Positions 17,048 through 26,486 are shown, counted from the first letter of the stretch. The stretch is DNA of 64,000 nt from Vreelandella massiliensis (GCF_900155385.1 NZ_LT699745.1:135578-199577); one strand, 5' to 3'. Numbers and translations are program-made. Notes: generated from the sequence alone by a model not told the origin.

Positions 17048-17076
17048 ACTTTACGGGCTCAACGCTGGGTTGGCAA
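17048..17076 (-). promoter_or_regulatory. rrn promoter P1
   Basis: TTGCCA (17071-17076), a 17-bp spacer and TAAAGT (17048-17053) precede the second promoter by about 150 bp. Both share a TACGC tail after the -10 box, consistent with tandem rRNA promoters. Confidence 0.65.
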
Positions 17077-17088
17077 GAGGCTGTGAGA

Positions 17089-17126
17089 AAAAATTAAAAA
17101 AACGGCAGAGAATCACTTCCCTGCCG
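17089..17126 (-). terminator. Rho-independent terminator after the acyl-CoA dehydrogenase gene
   Basis: On the minus strand CGGCAG/CTGCCG arms (17103-17126) are followed by a run of seven T and further T-rich sequence. It ends the acyl-CoA dehydrogenase transcript just upstream of the rrn promoters. Confidence 0.85.
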
Positions 17127-17194
17127 CCAACTACCGATCAGAACGTCTGACCAGAGAGTGCTCCGTCACTACTCCATGAACGGGTAGGCCTCAC

Positions 17195-19000
17195 TTAAAT
17201 TTCAAACCCAAGGCCAAAATCTTCACTCGATAGAGCCATTAAACTGCTTGCACCTGCCTGAATCATTTGCGCATGTGCTTTTGTACGTGGCAAAAGCCGC
17301 TGGTAATAAAAACGCGCTGTATTGATTTTGGCGGCATAAAACGCACTGTCGTTACCTTCAAGTGAGTCTGACGCCTGCTTAGCCGCGTGTGCGAACAAAT
17401 AAGCCAAGGTGACGTAACCCGCGTACATAAGGTAATCGACACTAGCCGCCCCCACTTCCTCACGGTCTTCCATTGCCTTCATGCCTACGCCCATCGTGAG
17501 CTCTCCCCACTGGGCGTTGAGCTTGGCCAGCGGCTCAATGAACTCTTTGAGCGCCGGATTATCCGCTTCGGCCTTACAGAAATGATGAATCTCTTTGGTG
17601 AAGACTTTGAGAGACTCGCCTTGGCTCATAAGTACTTTGCGACCGAGCAGGTCAAGCGCTTGAATTCCTGTGGTGCCTTCATAGAGACGCGTGATGCGCG
17701 CATCACGCACCAGTTGCTCCATCCCCCACTCTTGGATAAAACCGTGGCCACCGTAAATTTGCACGCCTTCATTAGTGCTTTCAAAACCCACTTCCGTGAG
17801 GAAAGCTTTGACAATAGGTGTCAAAAGACCCAGCAGGGTTTCAGCTCGCTCACGCTCTTCTCCCGGCTGACCATGCTCCACAACATCAAGCATTTGGGCG
17901 GTATACAGCACCAACATACGCCCACCCTCGGCAAAGGCTTTCTGCGTAAGCAGCATACGCCGCACATCGGGATGAACAATAATCGGGTCAGCCGGCTTTT
18001 CGGGTGCTTGCTTGCCGGATAGACCCCGCATCTGCAGCCGGTCGCGTGCATAGCTTAGTGAGTTTTGAAAGCTCGCTTCGATCAGCCCCAACCCCTGGAT
18101 ACCCACCCCTAAACGCGCAGCGTTCATCATGGTAAACATGCAAGCCAAGCCTTTATTGGGTGGCCCCACCAAATAACCTGTCGCACCGTCAAAATTCATC
18201 ACACAGGTGGCGTTACCGTGAATCCCCATCTTGTGCTCAAGAGAACCGCACGCGACGCCGTTACGCTCGCCTGGGTTACCTTGAGCATCCGGTAAGAATT
18301 TAGGCACCACAAAAAGCGAAATACCTTTGGAGCCTTCGGGCGCGTCGGGCAGTTTTGCCAGTACCAAATGAACGATGTTTTCTGCCAGATTGTGCTCTCC
18401 GGCAGAGATAAAGATCTTGGTGCCGGTAATGGCATAAGCATCGCCATCGGTGGGCACAGCGCGCGTTTTGATCAAGCCAAGATCGGTACCACAATGCGGC
18501 TCGGTTAGACACATAGTGCCTGTCCAGATACCTTCTACCAGCTTGGTGAGATAGGTCGTTTTTTGCTCATTCGTGCCGTGATGCCTCAGTGCATCCGCCG
18601 CGCCGTGAGAAAGCCCGGGGTACATCCCCCAAGCCAAGTTCGTCGCGCAGATCATCTCGGACAACACCATGGAGAGCGAGTGGGGCAACCCTTGCCCGCC
18701 GTGCTCTGGGTCCGCAGCAAGGCTTGGCCACCCGCCCTCGACATACTGCTGGTACGCTTCTTTGAAGCCTTTTGGTGCTTTGACCTCGCCCCCCTCTAGC
18801 AAACACCCCTCTTGGTCGCCCGATTGGTTGAGCGGCAGCAAGACGTCGCGGGCAAAACGCGCGCCCTCTTCGAGAATAGCATTGACCACATCCGGTGATG
18901 CATCGTCACCAGAAGGCAGACGCGCATAGTGAGCCGGATAATCCAGCATCTCATCCATGACAAAACGGAAATCACGCAGCGGGGCTTGGTAGGTAGGCAT
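17195..19000 (-). CDS. Acyl-CoA dehydrogenase, long (~600-residue) type
   Basis: A 601-residue FAD flavoenzyme with an extra C-terminal domain, as in the DmdC / 3-methylmercaptopropionyl-CoA dehydrogenase-like group. Visible landmarks are the N-terminal helical domain, the CLTEPHCGTDLG and FISAGEHN FAD-binding loops, and RLYEGTTGIQALDLLGRKV in the region of the catalytic glutamate. It would oxidise an acyl-CoA to the trans-2-enoyl-CoA; chain length or branching preference cannot be told. It has its own terminator and an upstream palindromic operator 40 bp before the start, so it is a single-gene unit within a fatty-acid catabolism cluster. Confidence 0.92.
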   Translation of the reverse strand: MPTYQAPLRDFRFVMDEMLDYPAHYARLPSGDDASPDVVNAILEEGARFARDVLLPLNQSGDQEGCLLEGGEVKAPKGFKEAYQQYVEGGWPSLAADPEHGGQGLPHSLSMVLSEMICATNLAWGMYPGLSHGAADALRHHGTNEQKTTYLTKLVEGIWTGTMCLTEPHCGTDLGLIKTRAVPTDGDAYAITGTKIFISAGEHNLAENIVHLVLAKLPDAPEGSKGISLFVVPKFLPDAQGNPGERNGVACGSLEHKMGIHGNATCVMNFDGATGYLVGPPNKGLACMFTMMNAARLGVGIQGLGLIEASFQNSLSYARDRLQMRGLSGKQAPEKPADPIIVHPDVRRMLLTQKAFAEGGRMLVLYTAQMLDVVEHGQPGEERERAETLLGLLTPIVKAFLTEVGFESTNEGVQIYGGHGFIQEWGMEQLVRDARITRLYEGTTGIQALDLLGRKVLMSQGESLKVFTKEIHHFCKAEADNPALKEFIEPLAKLNAQWGELTMGVGMKAMEDREEVGAASVDYLMYAGYVTLAYLFAHAAKQASDSLEGNDSAFYAAKINTARFYYQRLLPRTKAHAQMIQAGASSLMALSSEDFGLGFEI

Positions 19001-19039
19001 AACACTTCTCCTGACGGCTAGTGAAAGTGCTCAGCGCAG

Positions 19040-19061
19040 CTTTCAAACGTATGTTTGAAAG
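19040..19061. promoter_or_regulatory. Perfect palindrome, PsrA-like operator
   Basis: CTTTCAAAC and GTTTGAAAG form a perfect 9-bp inverted repeat around GTAT, 40 bp upstream of the acyl-CoA dehydrogenase start. The core CAAAC-N4-GTTTG fits the published PsrA-type motif for TetR regulators that sense acyl-CoA. The TetR gene at 21884-22474 is a candidate binder. Confidence 0.7.
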
Positions 19062-19132
19062 TTAACTGCCTCCCCACACAGAGTCAAGCAAGCGTTTGAT
19101 ATTTACCCGATCACCAAATGAAACGTTAGTCC

Positions 19133-19170
19133 AAAAAAAAGCGGAGGTCGGCTTGAAAGCCAACCTCCGC
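19133..19170 (-). terminator. Rho-independent terminator after the SDR gene
   Basis: On the minus strand a strong stem (GCGGAGGTTGGC paired with GCCGACCTCCGC, 19141-19170) is followed by eight T. It ends the acyl-CoA synthetase-SDR operon. Confidence 0.92.
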
Positions 19171-19218
19171 AGTGAGTGTTACCTAACCATTTGCGGTAAG
19201 GAAAACTGGGCAGTCCGG

Positions 19219-19986
19219 TTACTGCATACGAATACCGCCATCCAAACGAATGACTTCACCGTTAAGCATCACATTGGTAATAATGTGCTCCGCCATTTTG
19301 GCAAATTCATCAGGCTTGCCTAAACGCTTGGGGAAAGGAACTGACGCAGCCAGTGCTTGCGCCGCCTCATCGGGAATTTCGCTCATCATGGGCGTTTCAA
19401 ACACGCCGGGCGCAATCGCCATGACGCGAATACCATGCCGCGATAATTCACGCGCAGCTGGAAGGCTCATGCTCACCACGCCCGCTTTCGACGCACTGTA
19501 GGCACACTGCCCCACTTGACCGTCAAACGCCGCAATCGATGCCGTATTGATCAACACGCCGCGCTCACCCTCGTCACCGGGGCTATTTTTCGCCATCGCC
19601 GCCGCCGCAAGACGCATAATGTTGAAAGTACCCACCAAGTTGATATTGATCGTTTTGCTGTACGCCTCAAGGCTGGCTGGATTGCCCTCTCGGTCAACAA
19701 GCTTACCGATACTGACGACCCCGGCGCAGTGAATGACGCCCGCAAGCCCCAGCCCATCGCTGTGCTCAAGTGCAAGCGAAACCGCAGCCTGCATATCGGC
19801 TTCTGAGGTAATATCCCCAACGCTTGCTTGCGCCGATTCGCCCAGCGCGCTTGCCTGCTCCTTTACCCCCTCTTGCATATCGCAGAGGATGACTTTCCCT
19901 CCGCCGGCGACTAATCGCTCTGCGGTCGCCGCTCCCAACCCGGAGGCGGCACCTGTAATCAAAAACGTTCTGTCCTTCACCTGCAT
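19219..19986 (-). CDS. SDR-family 3-hydroxyacyl-CoA dehydrogenase (type-2-like)
   Basis: 255 residues. The start MQVKDRTF is chosen because AGAGGA lies 8 nt before it and the Rossmann motif follows at once. Motifs: TGAASGLG (NAD binding), CAG in VIHCAGV, catalytic Ser in NTASIAAFDG and YSASK with catalytic Tyr and Lys. The sequence resembles HSD17B10 / 2-methyl-3-hydroxybutyryl-CoA dehydrogenase enzymes, which oxidise 3-hydroxyacyl-CoA with NAD. The stop of the synthetase gene lies 22 nt upstream, so both are in one operon. It would supply the hydroxyacyl-CoA step between the dehydrogenase and the thiolase of this cluster; an enoyl-CoA hydratase is not in the window. Confidence 0.88.
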   Translation of the reverse strand: MQVKDRTFLITGAASGLGAATAERLVAGGGKVILCDMQEGVKEQASALGESAQASVGDITSEADMQAAVSLALEHSDGLGLAGVIHCAGVVSIGKLVDREGNPASLEAYSKTININLVGTFNIMRLAAAAMAKNSPGDEGERGVLINTASIAAFDGQVGQCAYSASKAGVVSMSLPAARELSRHGIRVMAIAPGVFETPMMSEIPDEAAQALAASVPFPKRLGKPDEFAKMAEHIITNVMLNGEVIRLDGGIRMQ

Positions 19987-20008
19987 CGTTATTTCCTCTA
20001 AACGCGGC

Positions 20009-21673
20009 TTAACCGTTCGCCTTGGATTGCTCAGCCGCCTCGGCACGCAGTTTAAAACGCTGAATTTTGCCGCTCGGCGTTTTGGGAAGCTCAGTGACAA
20101 ACTCAATCACCCGGGGAAACGCATGCGTCGAGAGGCGCTCACGCACCTGCTGACGAATTTCATCGGCAAGATCATCGCTGGCTTCAAACCCATCCCGAAG
20201 CACGATATATGACTTGATGATTTCACCGCGAATGTCATCGGGCTGCCCAACTGCCGCGGACTCGGCGACCGCCGGGTGCGTCATCACGCTGTTTTCGACA
20301 TCGGTGGGCCCAACGCGATAGCCGGCGGTGGTGATGATATCGTCGTCGCGTCCGGCAAATTGGAAGGTGCCATCTTCGTTGCGAATCACCACATCGCCGG
20401 TTAAATAATACCCCTCGGCAAACGGGTGCTTCTCTTGCCAGGTATAGCCCTGAAAAAAGTGGGCCGGTGAGTTTTTGATATCGACAGCCAGCACACCCGG
20501 CTCCCCTGCGGGTAACTCATTATACTCCGCATCCAGAATTGCCAACCGGTACCCTGGCATCGGCACCCCCATTGCCCCCACATGTTTTGGATGGTCGAGG
20601 GCGTGGTGATTATTACACGTCATCCCGGTTTCGGTTTGACCATAGTGATCCATCACCGGACAACCCAGTGATTTTTCTACCCAGGTCACCACTTCCGTAT
20701 TGAGCGGCTCACCCGCCGAGCTTGCCGCCCGAAGCTCAAGTGTTTGGTGCGCATCGTCAAAAAGGCCAGATGCCTTCATCAAGCGATATGCAGTAGGCGC
20801 TGCAGCAAAGTTAGTGATGCGGTGGCGCTTCATGAATGCAAGCGCCCCTTCAGCGCTGAACCCTGCCTCACAGAAGTGAGTGGTAACGCCCAGTAACAAC
20901 GGCCCGGCGATGGCATAGTAGAGGCCATAGGCCCAACCGGGGTCGGCCATGTTCCAGAAACGATCCTCTTCACGAAGGTCGATCGCTAATTCCATGTAAA
21001 GCGCAAACGCGTTCATACCCGCAAGCGGAACAGCGACGCCCTTGGGTTTACCCACCGTACCCGAGGTAAACATCTGCAAAAACGGCTGGTCTGGTGTCAG
21101 CCGAGGCGGCTTTTCGGTGGAAGGAGCGTGTGTCGTCGCTCCCTGCCAATCCAAGTCGTGGGCATGTTCGCTCGTCGCCCCGCCGACGGCGAGTACCGGC
21201 GGGCACTGGCTAAGACCATCAAACTTATAGCGATTCGGGTGATCGGTAATAACAAGCTTGGTATCAGCGCGACCTAGGCGATAATCCACCGCATCGGGAC
21301 CGAAAGCGGTAAAAAGCGGTTGATACACCGCACCGATACGCCAAGTGGCCACCACCGCCACCAAAAGCTCTGGGGTACGCGGAAGCATGCAAGCAATACG
21401 GTCGCCCACACCCAAGCCTTGAGAGTGAAACCAGCCGGCGAGCTTCGCACTCGCTTGATCAAGTTCCGCATACGTCAACTTATGCGTGTTGCCTTGAGTA
21501 TCCTCCTGCACAAGCGCCAGCACATCGCCGCGCCCGTCGCGAACGTGGCGACCGCAGCTCGCCTCATAGGCATTAAAATGGCCATCTTGGTGGTCATCCA
21601 AGCGCGCGATAACATCATCAATGGAGAAGGCTTCAAGATACTCGCGGTAATCGGGAAGTGATGTCGCAGTCAT
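20009..21673 (-). CDS. Acyl-CoA synthetase (acetyl-CoA synthetase-like, AMP-forming)
   Basis: 554 residues of the ANL superfamily. Motifs: AMP-binding loop FTSGTVGKPKG, YGQTETG in the adenylate-binding A5 region, YLTGDV and the C-terminal lysine in LPKTPSGKIQRFKLR. It activates a carboxylate to acyl-CoA using ATP; the group includes medium-chain and branched-chain synthetases, and the exact substrate is uncertain. It is the first gene of an operon with the SDR gene, and a dyad operator lies ~115 bp upstream. It probably feeds the acyl-CoA dehydrogenase and thiolase beside it. Confidence 0.9.
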   Translation of the reverse strand: MTATSLPDYREYLEAFSIDDVIARLDDHQDGHFNAYEASCGRHVRDGRGDVLALVQEDTQGNTHKLTYAELDQASAKLAGWFHSQGLGVGDRIACMLPRTPELLVAVVATWRIGAVYQPLFTAFGPDAVDYRLGRADTKLVITDHPNRYKFDGLSQCPPVLAVGGATSEHAHDLDWQGATTHAPSTEKPPRLTPDQPFLQMFTSGTVGKPKGVAVPLAGMNAFALYMELAIDLREEDRFWNMADPGWAYGLYYAIAGPLLLGVTTHFCEAGFSAEGALAFMKRHRITNFAAAPTAYRLMKASGLFDDAHQTLELRAASSAGEPLNTEVVTWVEKSLGCPVMDHYGQTETGMTCNNHHALDHPKHVGAMGVPMPGYRLAILDAEYNELPAGEPGVLAVDIKNSPAHFFQGYTWQEKHPFAEGYYLTGDVVIRNEDGTFQFAGRDDDIITTAGYRVGPTDVENSVMTHPAVAESAAVGQPDDIRGEIIKSYIVLRDGFEASDDLADEIRQQVRERLSTHAFPRVIEFVTELPKTPSGKIQRFKLRAEAAEQSKANG

Positions 21674-21788
21674 GATCGCTCTCTTGTGTTGTGGTTGTGA
21701 GCATTATCGCCATGCAGGCTTATCGTCGATGCGCTAAAAACACCAGATGGTGGTTAGTCCGCCTGACGTGGCATGAGTCGCTATTTAT

Positions 21789-21804
21789 CCGTTTACGTTA
21801 ACGG
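21789..21804. promoter_or_regulatory. Dyad upstream of the acyl-CoA synthetase gene
   Basis: CCGTTTACGTTAACGG is a 16-bp palindrome with a single mismatched base pair around central ACGT. It lies between the TetR and synthetase genes. It resembles operators of regulators of amino-acid/acyl-CoA catabolism, but the binder is not known. Confidence 0.5.
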
Positions 21805-21883
21805 AAACTTTCTTATACACCAACGCTAAAACCATTCGTTACCGAGAGCAAGCCTTACCCAGAGCAAGATGACTAGACAATGG

Positions 21884-22474
21884 TCAAAGACCGCCCTGAC
21901 GCTTTAAAGGCATAATCATCGCCACCAACTCATCTGCCAGGTCGTCTGGCGTTCGTGGCCCTGCCGGGTCATACCAACGAACCGTCCAGTTGAGAGCACC
22001 AAGAACGAAGCGTGAAACAAGAAAACGATCACCATGAATGAGGCCAGCATCCAGCGCTTCGTCGATCACGTCGACCCAAAGCGCTTCATACGCATCGCGC
22101 AAATGGCTTAAGTGGGCTTTCGCATCGTCATCCAAGCGGCGCCACTCAAATAGCGCCACCACGTGGGCGTTACGATCGGTAAAGAGCGTTTCCAAATGTG
22201 CCCGCGCCATGGCTCTGAGACGCGCCTCGGGGTCTGGTGGGCTAGACTCCAATGTACGGCGCGCAATCGCCAGCGCGTTATGGGTTCCCTCTTCAATAAC
22301 AGCCGCCAAGATTTCTTGCTTATCTTTAAAATGGTGAAATAGGCTGCCCGATTTAATCCCCATGGCCTGGGCGAGCATGCGTACCGTTGTTTTGTCGAAC
22401 CCTTCTTGAACAAAAAGCTGCGCGGCGAGACGTGTTAGCTCCTTGCGGCGAGGTGATGCATTCATTACATTCAT
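21884..22474 (-). CDS. TetR/AcrR-family regulator
   Basis: 196 residues from MNVMNASPRRKEL; a start three codons later is also possible. The N-terminal helix-turn-helix reads TTVRMLAQAMGIKSGSLFHHFKDKQEI, typical of the family. The C-terminal ligand domain (~60-190) resembles those of fatty-acid or acyl-CoA responsive members (TetR_C with FEWRRLDD, WTVRWYDPAG). It is divergent from the thiolase gene across a 112-nt gap and upstream of the synthetase-SDR operon, so local control of acyl-CoA catabolism is likely. Binding to the palindrome at 19040-19061 is a testable inference. Confidence 0.9.
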   Translation of the reverse strand: MNVMNASPRRKELTRLAAQLFVQEGFDKTTVRMLAQAMGIKSGSLFHHFKDKQEILAAVIEEGTHNALAIARRTLESSPPDPEARLRAMARAHLETLFTDRNAHVVALFEWRRLDDDAKAHLSHLRDAYEALWVDVIDEALDAGLIHGDRFLVSRFVLGALNWTVRWYDPAGPRTPDDLADELVAMIMPLKRQGGL

Positions 22475-22586
22475 AGCTCTTACACTAGCGCTTGCTTGGT
22501 TACTCAGGAGAGAACCACAGCGCACGCAACGGGTCAACGCAACCGTGCCTTTTGACAACCACAACAATGCTAAGACTTGGAGATAA

Positions 22587-23774
22587 ATGATGAGTAATAA
22601 CGACGTTGTTTTTCTTGCCGCCACTCGTACCCCCATGGGCGGCATGATGGGCAGCCTTTCAAGCGTGACGGCACCCGAGTTAGCCGCTGTCGCGATCAAG
22701 GCCGCCATTGAACGCTCGGGCCTTAAGCCGGCCGATATCGAAGAAGGCATTATGGGCTGCGTGCTCCCCGCCGGCGTTAAGCAAGGCCCTGCACGACAAG
22801 CCATGCGCAAGGCCGGCATTCCCGACGCCAACGGGGCGACCACCATCAATAAGCTGTGCGGCTCCGGCATGAAGGCCACTATGCTGGTTCACGACATCAT
22901 CAAGGCGGGAAGCGGCGATATCTTGCTCGCCGGCGGCATGGAGTCTATGTCCAACGCGCCCCACTTACTGCCCAAGGCGCGCACGGGCTACCGCCTGGGT
23001 CATGGCGAACTCAAGGATCATATGTTTCTAGACGGCCTTGAGGACGCCGAAACCGGCAAACTGATGGGTGGCTTCGCGCAAGAGGTCGCAAGCGATCGCG
23101 GCTACACGCGTGAACGTCTGGATGACTTTGCCATCGCATCGCTTGAACGCGCCATGGAAGCGACCAACGCAGGCCATCTCGATGCCGAAATGGCGCCCGT
23201 CACCGTTTCCAGTCGAAAGGGCGATACGCTTGTCGAGCACGATGAACAGCCCTTTCAAGCCAAGTTGGACAAGATTCGCGAGCTGCGCCCCGCCTTTGCC
23301 AAAGAAGGCACCATTACCGCCGCTAACTCAAGCTCTATCTCTGACGGGGCCTCGGCGCTGATTCTCGCGAGCCAAGCCGCGGCGGATAAACACGGGATCA
23401 AACCCTTGGCGCGCATGCTAGGGCATAGCACCCATTCACGCCATCCCAGTGAATTTACCATCGCCCCGGTCGGGGCCATCGAAAAGCTGATGAAAAAGCT
23501 TAACTGGGAAGTCAAAGATGTTGATCTGTTTGAAATCAATGAAGCCTTCGCCGTCGTCACCTTAATGGCAATGGATGACTTGGGTTTACCCCATGACAAG
23601 GTGAACGTTTACGGCGGCGCCTGCGCGCAAGGCCACCCTATCGGCTCAACGGGCTCGCGCATCATCGCGACACTGATTCATGCGCTACGCAACAAAGGCG
23701 GTAAGCGCGGCATCGCCAGCCTGTGTATCGGCGGTGGTGAAGCCACGGCCGTCGCGGTCGAACTTATCGACTAA
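22587..23774 (+). CDS. Acetyl-CoA C-acyltransferase (thiolase)
   Basis: 395 residues. Active-site cysteine C91 in NKLCGSGMKA, histidine in GACAQGHPIGSTGSR and second cysteine in SLCIGGGEATA are all present; NEAFAV marks the CoA-proximal loop. It cleaves 3-ketoacyl-CoA to acetyl-CoA and a shortened acyl-CoA, or condenses two acetyl-CoA. Two consecutive ATG codons follow a GGAG site; the second has the better spacing (7 nt). It is divergent from the TetR gene and completes the degradation route with the dehydrogenase and SDR genes on the other strand. A hairpin follows the stop. Confidence 0.93.
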   Translation: MMSNNDVVFLAATRTPMGGMMGSLSSVTAPELAAVAIKAAIERSGLKPADIEEGIMGCVLPAGVKQGPARQAMRKAGIPDANGATTINKLCGSGMKATMLVHDIIKAGSGDILLAGGMESMSNAPHLLPKARTGYRLGHGELKDHMFLDGLEDAETGKLMGGFAQEVASDRGYTRERLDDFAIASLERAMEATNAGHLDAEMAPVTVSSRKGDTLVEHDEQPFQAKLDKIRELRPAFAKEGTITAANSSSISDGASALILASQAAADKHGIKPLARMLGHSTHSRHPSEFTIAPVGAIEKLMKKLNWEVKDVDLFEINEAFAVVTLMAMDDLGLPHDKVNVYGGACAQGHPIGSTGSRIIATLIHALRNKGGKRGIASLCIGGGEATAVAVELID

Positions 23775-23780
23775 CCGTTC

Positions 23781-23813
23781 GGCTGGCGCTCTGCCTGGGT
23801 GCGAGCGCCAGCC
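23781..23813 (+). terminator. Hairpin after the thiolase gene
   Basis: GGCTGGCGCTC and GAGCGCCAGCC form a perfect 11-bp stem with an 11-nt loop, followed by only a weak T run (ATTTACT). It lies 6 nt after the thiolase stop and just before the stress-protein gene. Confidence 0.6.
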
Positions 23814-23840
23814 ATTTACTCAACAATCAGCGGAGCGGTT

Positions 23841-24656
23841 ATGTTTGCCCATGTCCTGATTGCGGTCGATTTCTCCCGTGCCTGGCCTTTACTTCAGCAG
23901 CGGCTCATGCGGCTTCGCGCCAAAGGCGTTAAAAAGGTCACCTTGGCACATATCATCAGCCCCAAAGAAATTCCCCACCCCTCTCCCGACGATATTCAGC
24001 ACTACCTAAAGCTTCTGGAAGAAGAGGCTGAGCCGCTTAAAGCCATTAGCCTTGATGTAACCTGCATGGTAGAGCCCGGCAAGCCGAGTGAGCGCTTGGC
24101 CAAACTGGCAGCGCAACATGCGCCGAATGTTATCCTGCTCGGCTGCCAAGGCCATGGCCTACTGCAAAATATGCTGCTGGGCAGCACGGCCCAACGGCTG
24201 GCCCATCTTAGCGAAACACCGCTTTGGTTAGAGCCAATGGATGAGTCAACGGCGCATGGTTACGCCTTCACGACACTTGTGCTCGCGACCGATGGCTCAC
24301 CTGCCGCATTAGCGGCGGATCGAATGTTTCAAGCCCTATCGCATCACTTCCAAAACCGCGTGGCGATCATGGCCGAAGCGCTCCTTCTCGCCGATGGGCG
24401 CAGCATCGAAGATGCGCAGTTGCACCTCGCCGCAATGGAAGCGCGTGTACCCAAACTCGATACCGTGATCGTGTCAGGCGATGCACGCCATGCGCTCATC
24501 GAAGAAGCCAAGGCGTGGCAGGCCGATTTAGTCATCATCGGTCAGCAAGGCCACAGCCGATTAAAAGAGCGGCTACTGGGCAGCACCGCGCAAGCGTTGC
24601 TGGAAGGCGTCAACTGCCCGGTGTTGGTCGTGCCGGAAACATCACGTTTGCGTTAA
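23841..24656 (+). CDS. Tandem-domain universal stress protein (UspA family)
   Basis: 271 residues from [12 protein letters not shown], with a GGAGCGG site before the ATG. It has two fused Usp domains, each ending in the ATP-binding signature: [17 protein letters not shown] (~100-115) and [17 protein letters not shown] (~235-250). Such proteins bind ATP and support survival under stress; the specific role is unknown. The gene converges on the chemoreceptor gene, and the two stop codons share the palindrome TTAA. Confidence 0.9.
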   Translation: MFAHVLIAVDFSRAWPLLQQRLMRLRAKGVKKVTLAHIISPKEIPHPSPDDIQHYLKLLEEEAEPLKAISLDVTCMVEPGKPSERLAKLAAQHAPNVILLGCQGHGLLQNMLLGSTAQRLAHLSETPLWLEPMDESTAHGYAFTTLVLATDGSPAALAADRMFQALSHHFQNRVAIMAEALLLADGRSIEDAQLHLAAMEARVPKLDTVIVSGDARHALIEEAKAWQADLVIIGQQGHSRLKERLLGSTAQALLEGVNCPVLVVPETSRLR

Positions 24657-26386
24657 GCCGCAGCTAAATCCCGCTCACCGTCGTACTGCTTTTGAGTGCG
24701 ACGCGCCTTATCAGCAACCGCTAGTTGCCGCGACCAAGAAGCCTCTTCACCCTCAACGGTCTCCTGTCGTTCGTTGCCTTCCACCGCTTTAACTTCTCTA
24801 TGATGAGATGCAAGTTCGTCAGCGTCATTTTGCAGCGTAAATTGATGCGCGTACTCACGCATATCATCGGCTTCACCAACAAGCGCGCTGGCGCAGCTAG
24901 AAGCGTGCTGGACAATCTGCACCGTATCCTGTGTGGTGCTTTCGATCTGTGACACCGCAATGTTGACTTCCTCAATGCCGCGGCGCTGCTCTTCGTATGC
25001 CTGCGTCATCTGCCCCATCAACTGATTCACTTGTTCCGCAGCGGTAATAATCGCATGAGTATGATCCCTCGCTTCTTTCGAAAGTCGGTTACCTCGCAGT
25101 ACGCTCTCACGCGATGCCTGAAGGCGGTGCCGAATATCGTTCGCGGCACTAGCGCTGCGCGACGCCAGGCTTCGCACTTCACTGGCGACCACGGCAAAAC
25201 CTCGCCCATGCTCCCCTGCTCGCGCTGCTTCAACCGAGGCGTTCAATGCCAATATGTTGGTTTGGAAGGCGATGCTATCGATCACCTCGATAATGCTCTG
25301 AATCGCCTCAGAGTCCTCGTTGATGGAAGCCATCGTATCGACAAACTGAGAAATCACTCGCTCCCCTGCCTGCGCTTTAGCCGCCGTCTCTGCGGTTGAA
25401 CGATTAACATGCTCCGCGCTCTCGACGTTTTGCCCTACCGTCGCGGTTAACTGCTCGATGCTCGCCGCCATCTGCTGCAGCGCACTCGCTTGCTCGTCGG
25501 TATGAGAGGAGAGTGCGTGATGGTGCGCCGTCATATCGTGGCTGCTGCGATACACGCGTTCACTACTACGGTTCAGGCGCGCAACCGTGGTGGCTAGTGA
25601 TACCTGCATATTGCTCAGTTCACTAAAGAGCGTGCCAATTTCATTGTGGTTGTTCGTGGCGCTCACAGGAGAGGAAAGATCCCCTCTAGCGATGCGTTTA
25701 AAGTGTTCTGTCATCTGCTTAAGCGGCTTGATCACGTTTTTACGCACGCCCCAGACCACAATCACAATCATCAAGGCTGAAATAACCAAAGCAGCCAGAA
25801 CGCCTTGGAAAAGCCACGCGGAGACTTGCTCGAAGCGTCCCTGTAGCGCTTTGCCGTTGCGTTGAACACTATCGAAAAAAGCATCGGCGCTTTCCACAAA
25901 TTGGCGGCTGCTATCGTCCACCCGCGACTCACCGGATAAAAAGCCGCGCACATCGCCCTCTTCCAGCATCATCATTTGCAGGCTTAAGTTATTGTTGACT
26001 AACGATTGAAAGTCGCTTTCTAGCTGCTCGACAAGGGCCTGTTGATTCGCGGTGATGGGGCTATTTTGAAAATCCGCGAACGCATTTTTCGCTTCTTGAA
26101 GTAACGTTTTTGCTTCGTCCATTAATGGACCAGGGCGATCAAAGGAAGGCGTGCGGATCAATTCCGCCGCACGATTCATCTGGATACGCGCCCGCATCAG
26201 CCGATTGTAAGCATCGTTTAGCTCACGTACTTGGGCCATATCGCGTTGGTTGATCGTACTAAAGGCATCACGGCCAAAGTGATTGGCAAAAATCCCCAGC
26301 GACCCTATTAACAAAATCAAGCCGCTAAAGGCGACGAGCACTAGAGTCCAGCTCGCCTTGATACTTAAACGATTGATGAGTTTCAT
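24653..26386 (-). CDS. Methyl-accepting chemotaxis protein (Tar-like four-helix sensor)
   Basis: 577 residues from [14 protein letters not shown] membrane helix at ~12-32, a periplasmic four-helix-bundle domain (~35-190, with [13 protein letters not shown] as in Tar/Tsr), a second membrane helix (~193-213), a HAMP domain and a cytoplasmic signalling coiled coil with the hairpin tip [22 protein letters not shown]. It senses a small periplasmic ligand and signals through CheW/CheA. There is no C-terminal CheR-docking pentapeptide. No other chemotaxis core gene is nearby, so it acts in trans with a system encoded elsewhere. Confidence 0.93.
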   Translation of the reverse strand: MKLINRLSIKASWTLVLVAFSGLILLIGSLGIFANHFGRDAFSTINQRDMAQVRELNDAYNRLMRARIQMNRAAELIRTPSFDRPGPLMDEAKTLLQEAKNAFADFQNSPITANQQALVEQLESDFQSLVNNNLSLQMMMLEEGDVRGFLSGESRVDDSSRQFVESADAFFDSVQRNGKALQGRFEQVSAWLFQGVLAALVISALMIVIVVWGVRKNVIKPLKQMTEHFKRIARGDLSSPVSATNNHNEIGTLFSELSNMQVSLATTVARLNRSSERVYRSSHDMTAHHHALSSHTDEQASALQQMAASIEQLTATVGQNVESAEHVNRSTAETAAKAQAGERVISQFVDTMASINEDSEAIQSIIEVIDSIAFQTNILALNASVEAARAGEHGRGFAVVASEVRSLASRSASAANDIRHRLQASRESVLRGNRLSKEARDHTHAIITAAEQVNQLMGQMTQAYEEQRRGIEEVNIAVSQIESTTQDTVQIVQHASSCASALVGEADDMREYAHQFTLQNDADELASHHREVKAVEGNERQETVEGEEASWSRQLAVADKARRTQKQYDGERDLAAA

Positions 26387-26463
26387 CTTAGCTACGCTCC
26401 TTTGCCCGGTAACCAGGCCCAAAATACCCATTAATCGTGACGGCAATATTGCAACGCCTTACT

Positions 26464-26486
26464 CATATATGAAATATCGTATATAG
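26464..26486. promoter_or_regulatory. AT-rich dyad upstream of acr3 (candidate arsenic-responsive operator)
   Basis: ATATATG and CGTATAT form an imperfect 7-bp inverted repeat, about 50 bp before the acr3 start. A similar ATATAT-spacer-ATATAT element lies upstream of the arsenic-linked GAPDH gene (32225-32246). A shared ArsR-type repressor is the simplest reading, but no arsR gene is in the window. Confidence 0.5.

Noticed and set aside
19219-19986. SDR gene as a PHB-pathway acetoacetyl-CoA reductase (phaB)
   Set aside because: The sequence is closer to type-2 hydroxyacyl-CoA dehydrogenases, the operon partner is an acyl-CoA synthetase, and no phaC is present.
22475-22879. N-terminal extension of the TetR gene across the intergenic region into the thiolase gene
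   Set aside because: The extension is antisense to conserved thiolase codons; the helix-turn-helix begins only after the start at 22474.
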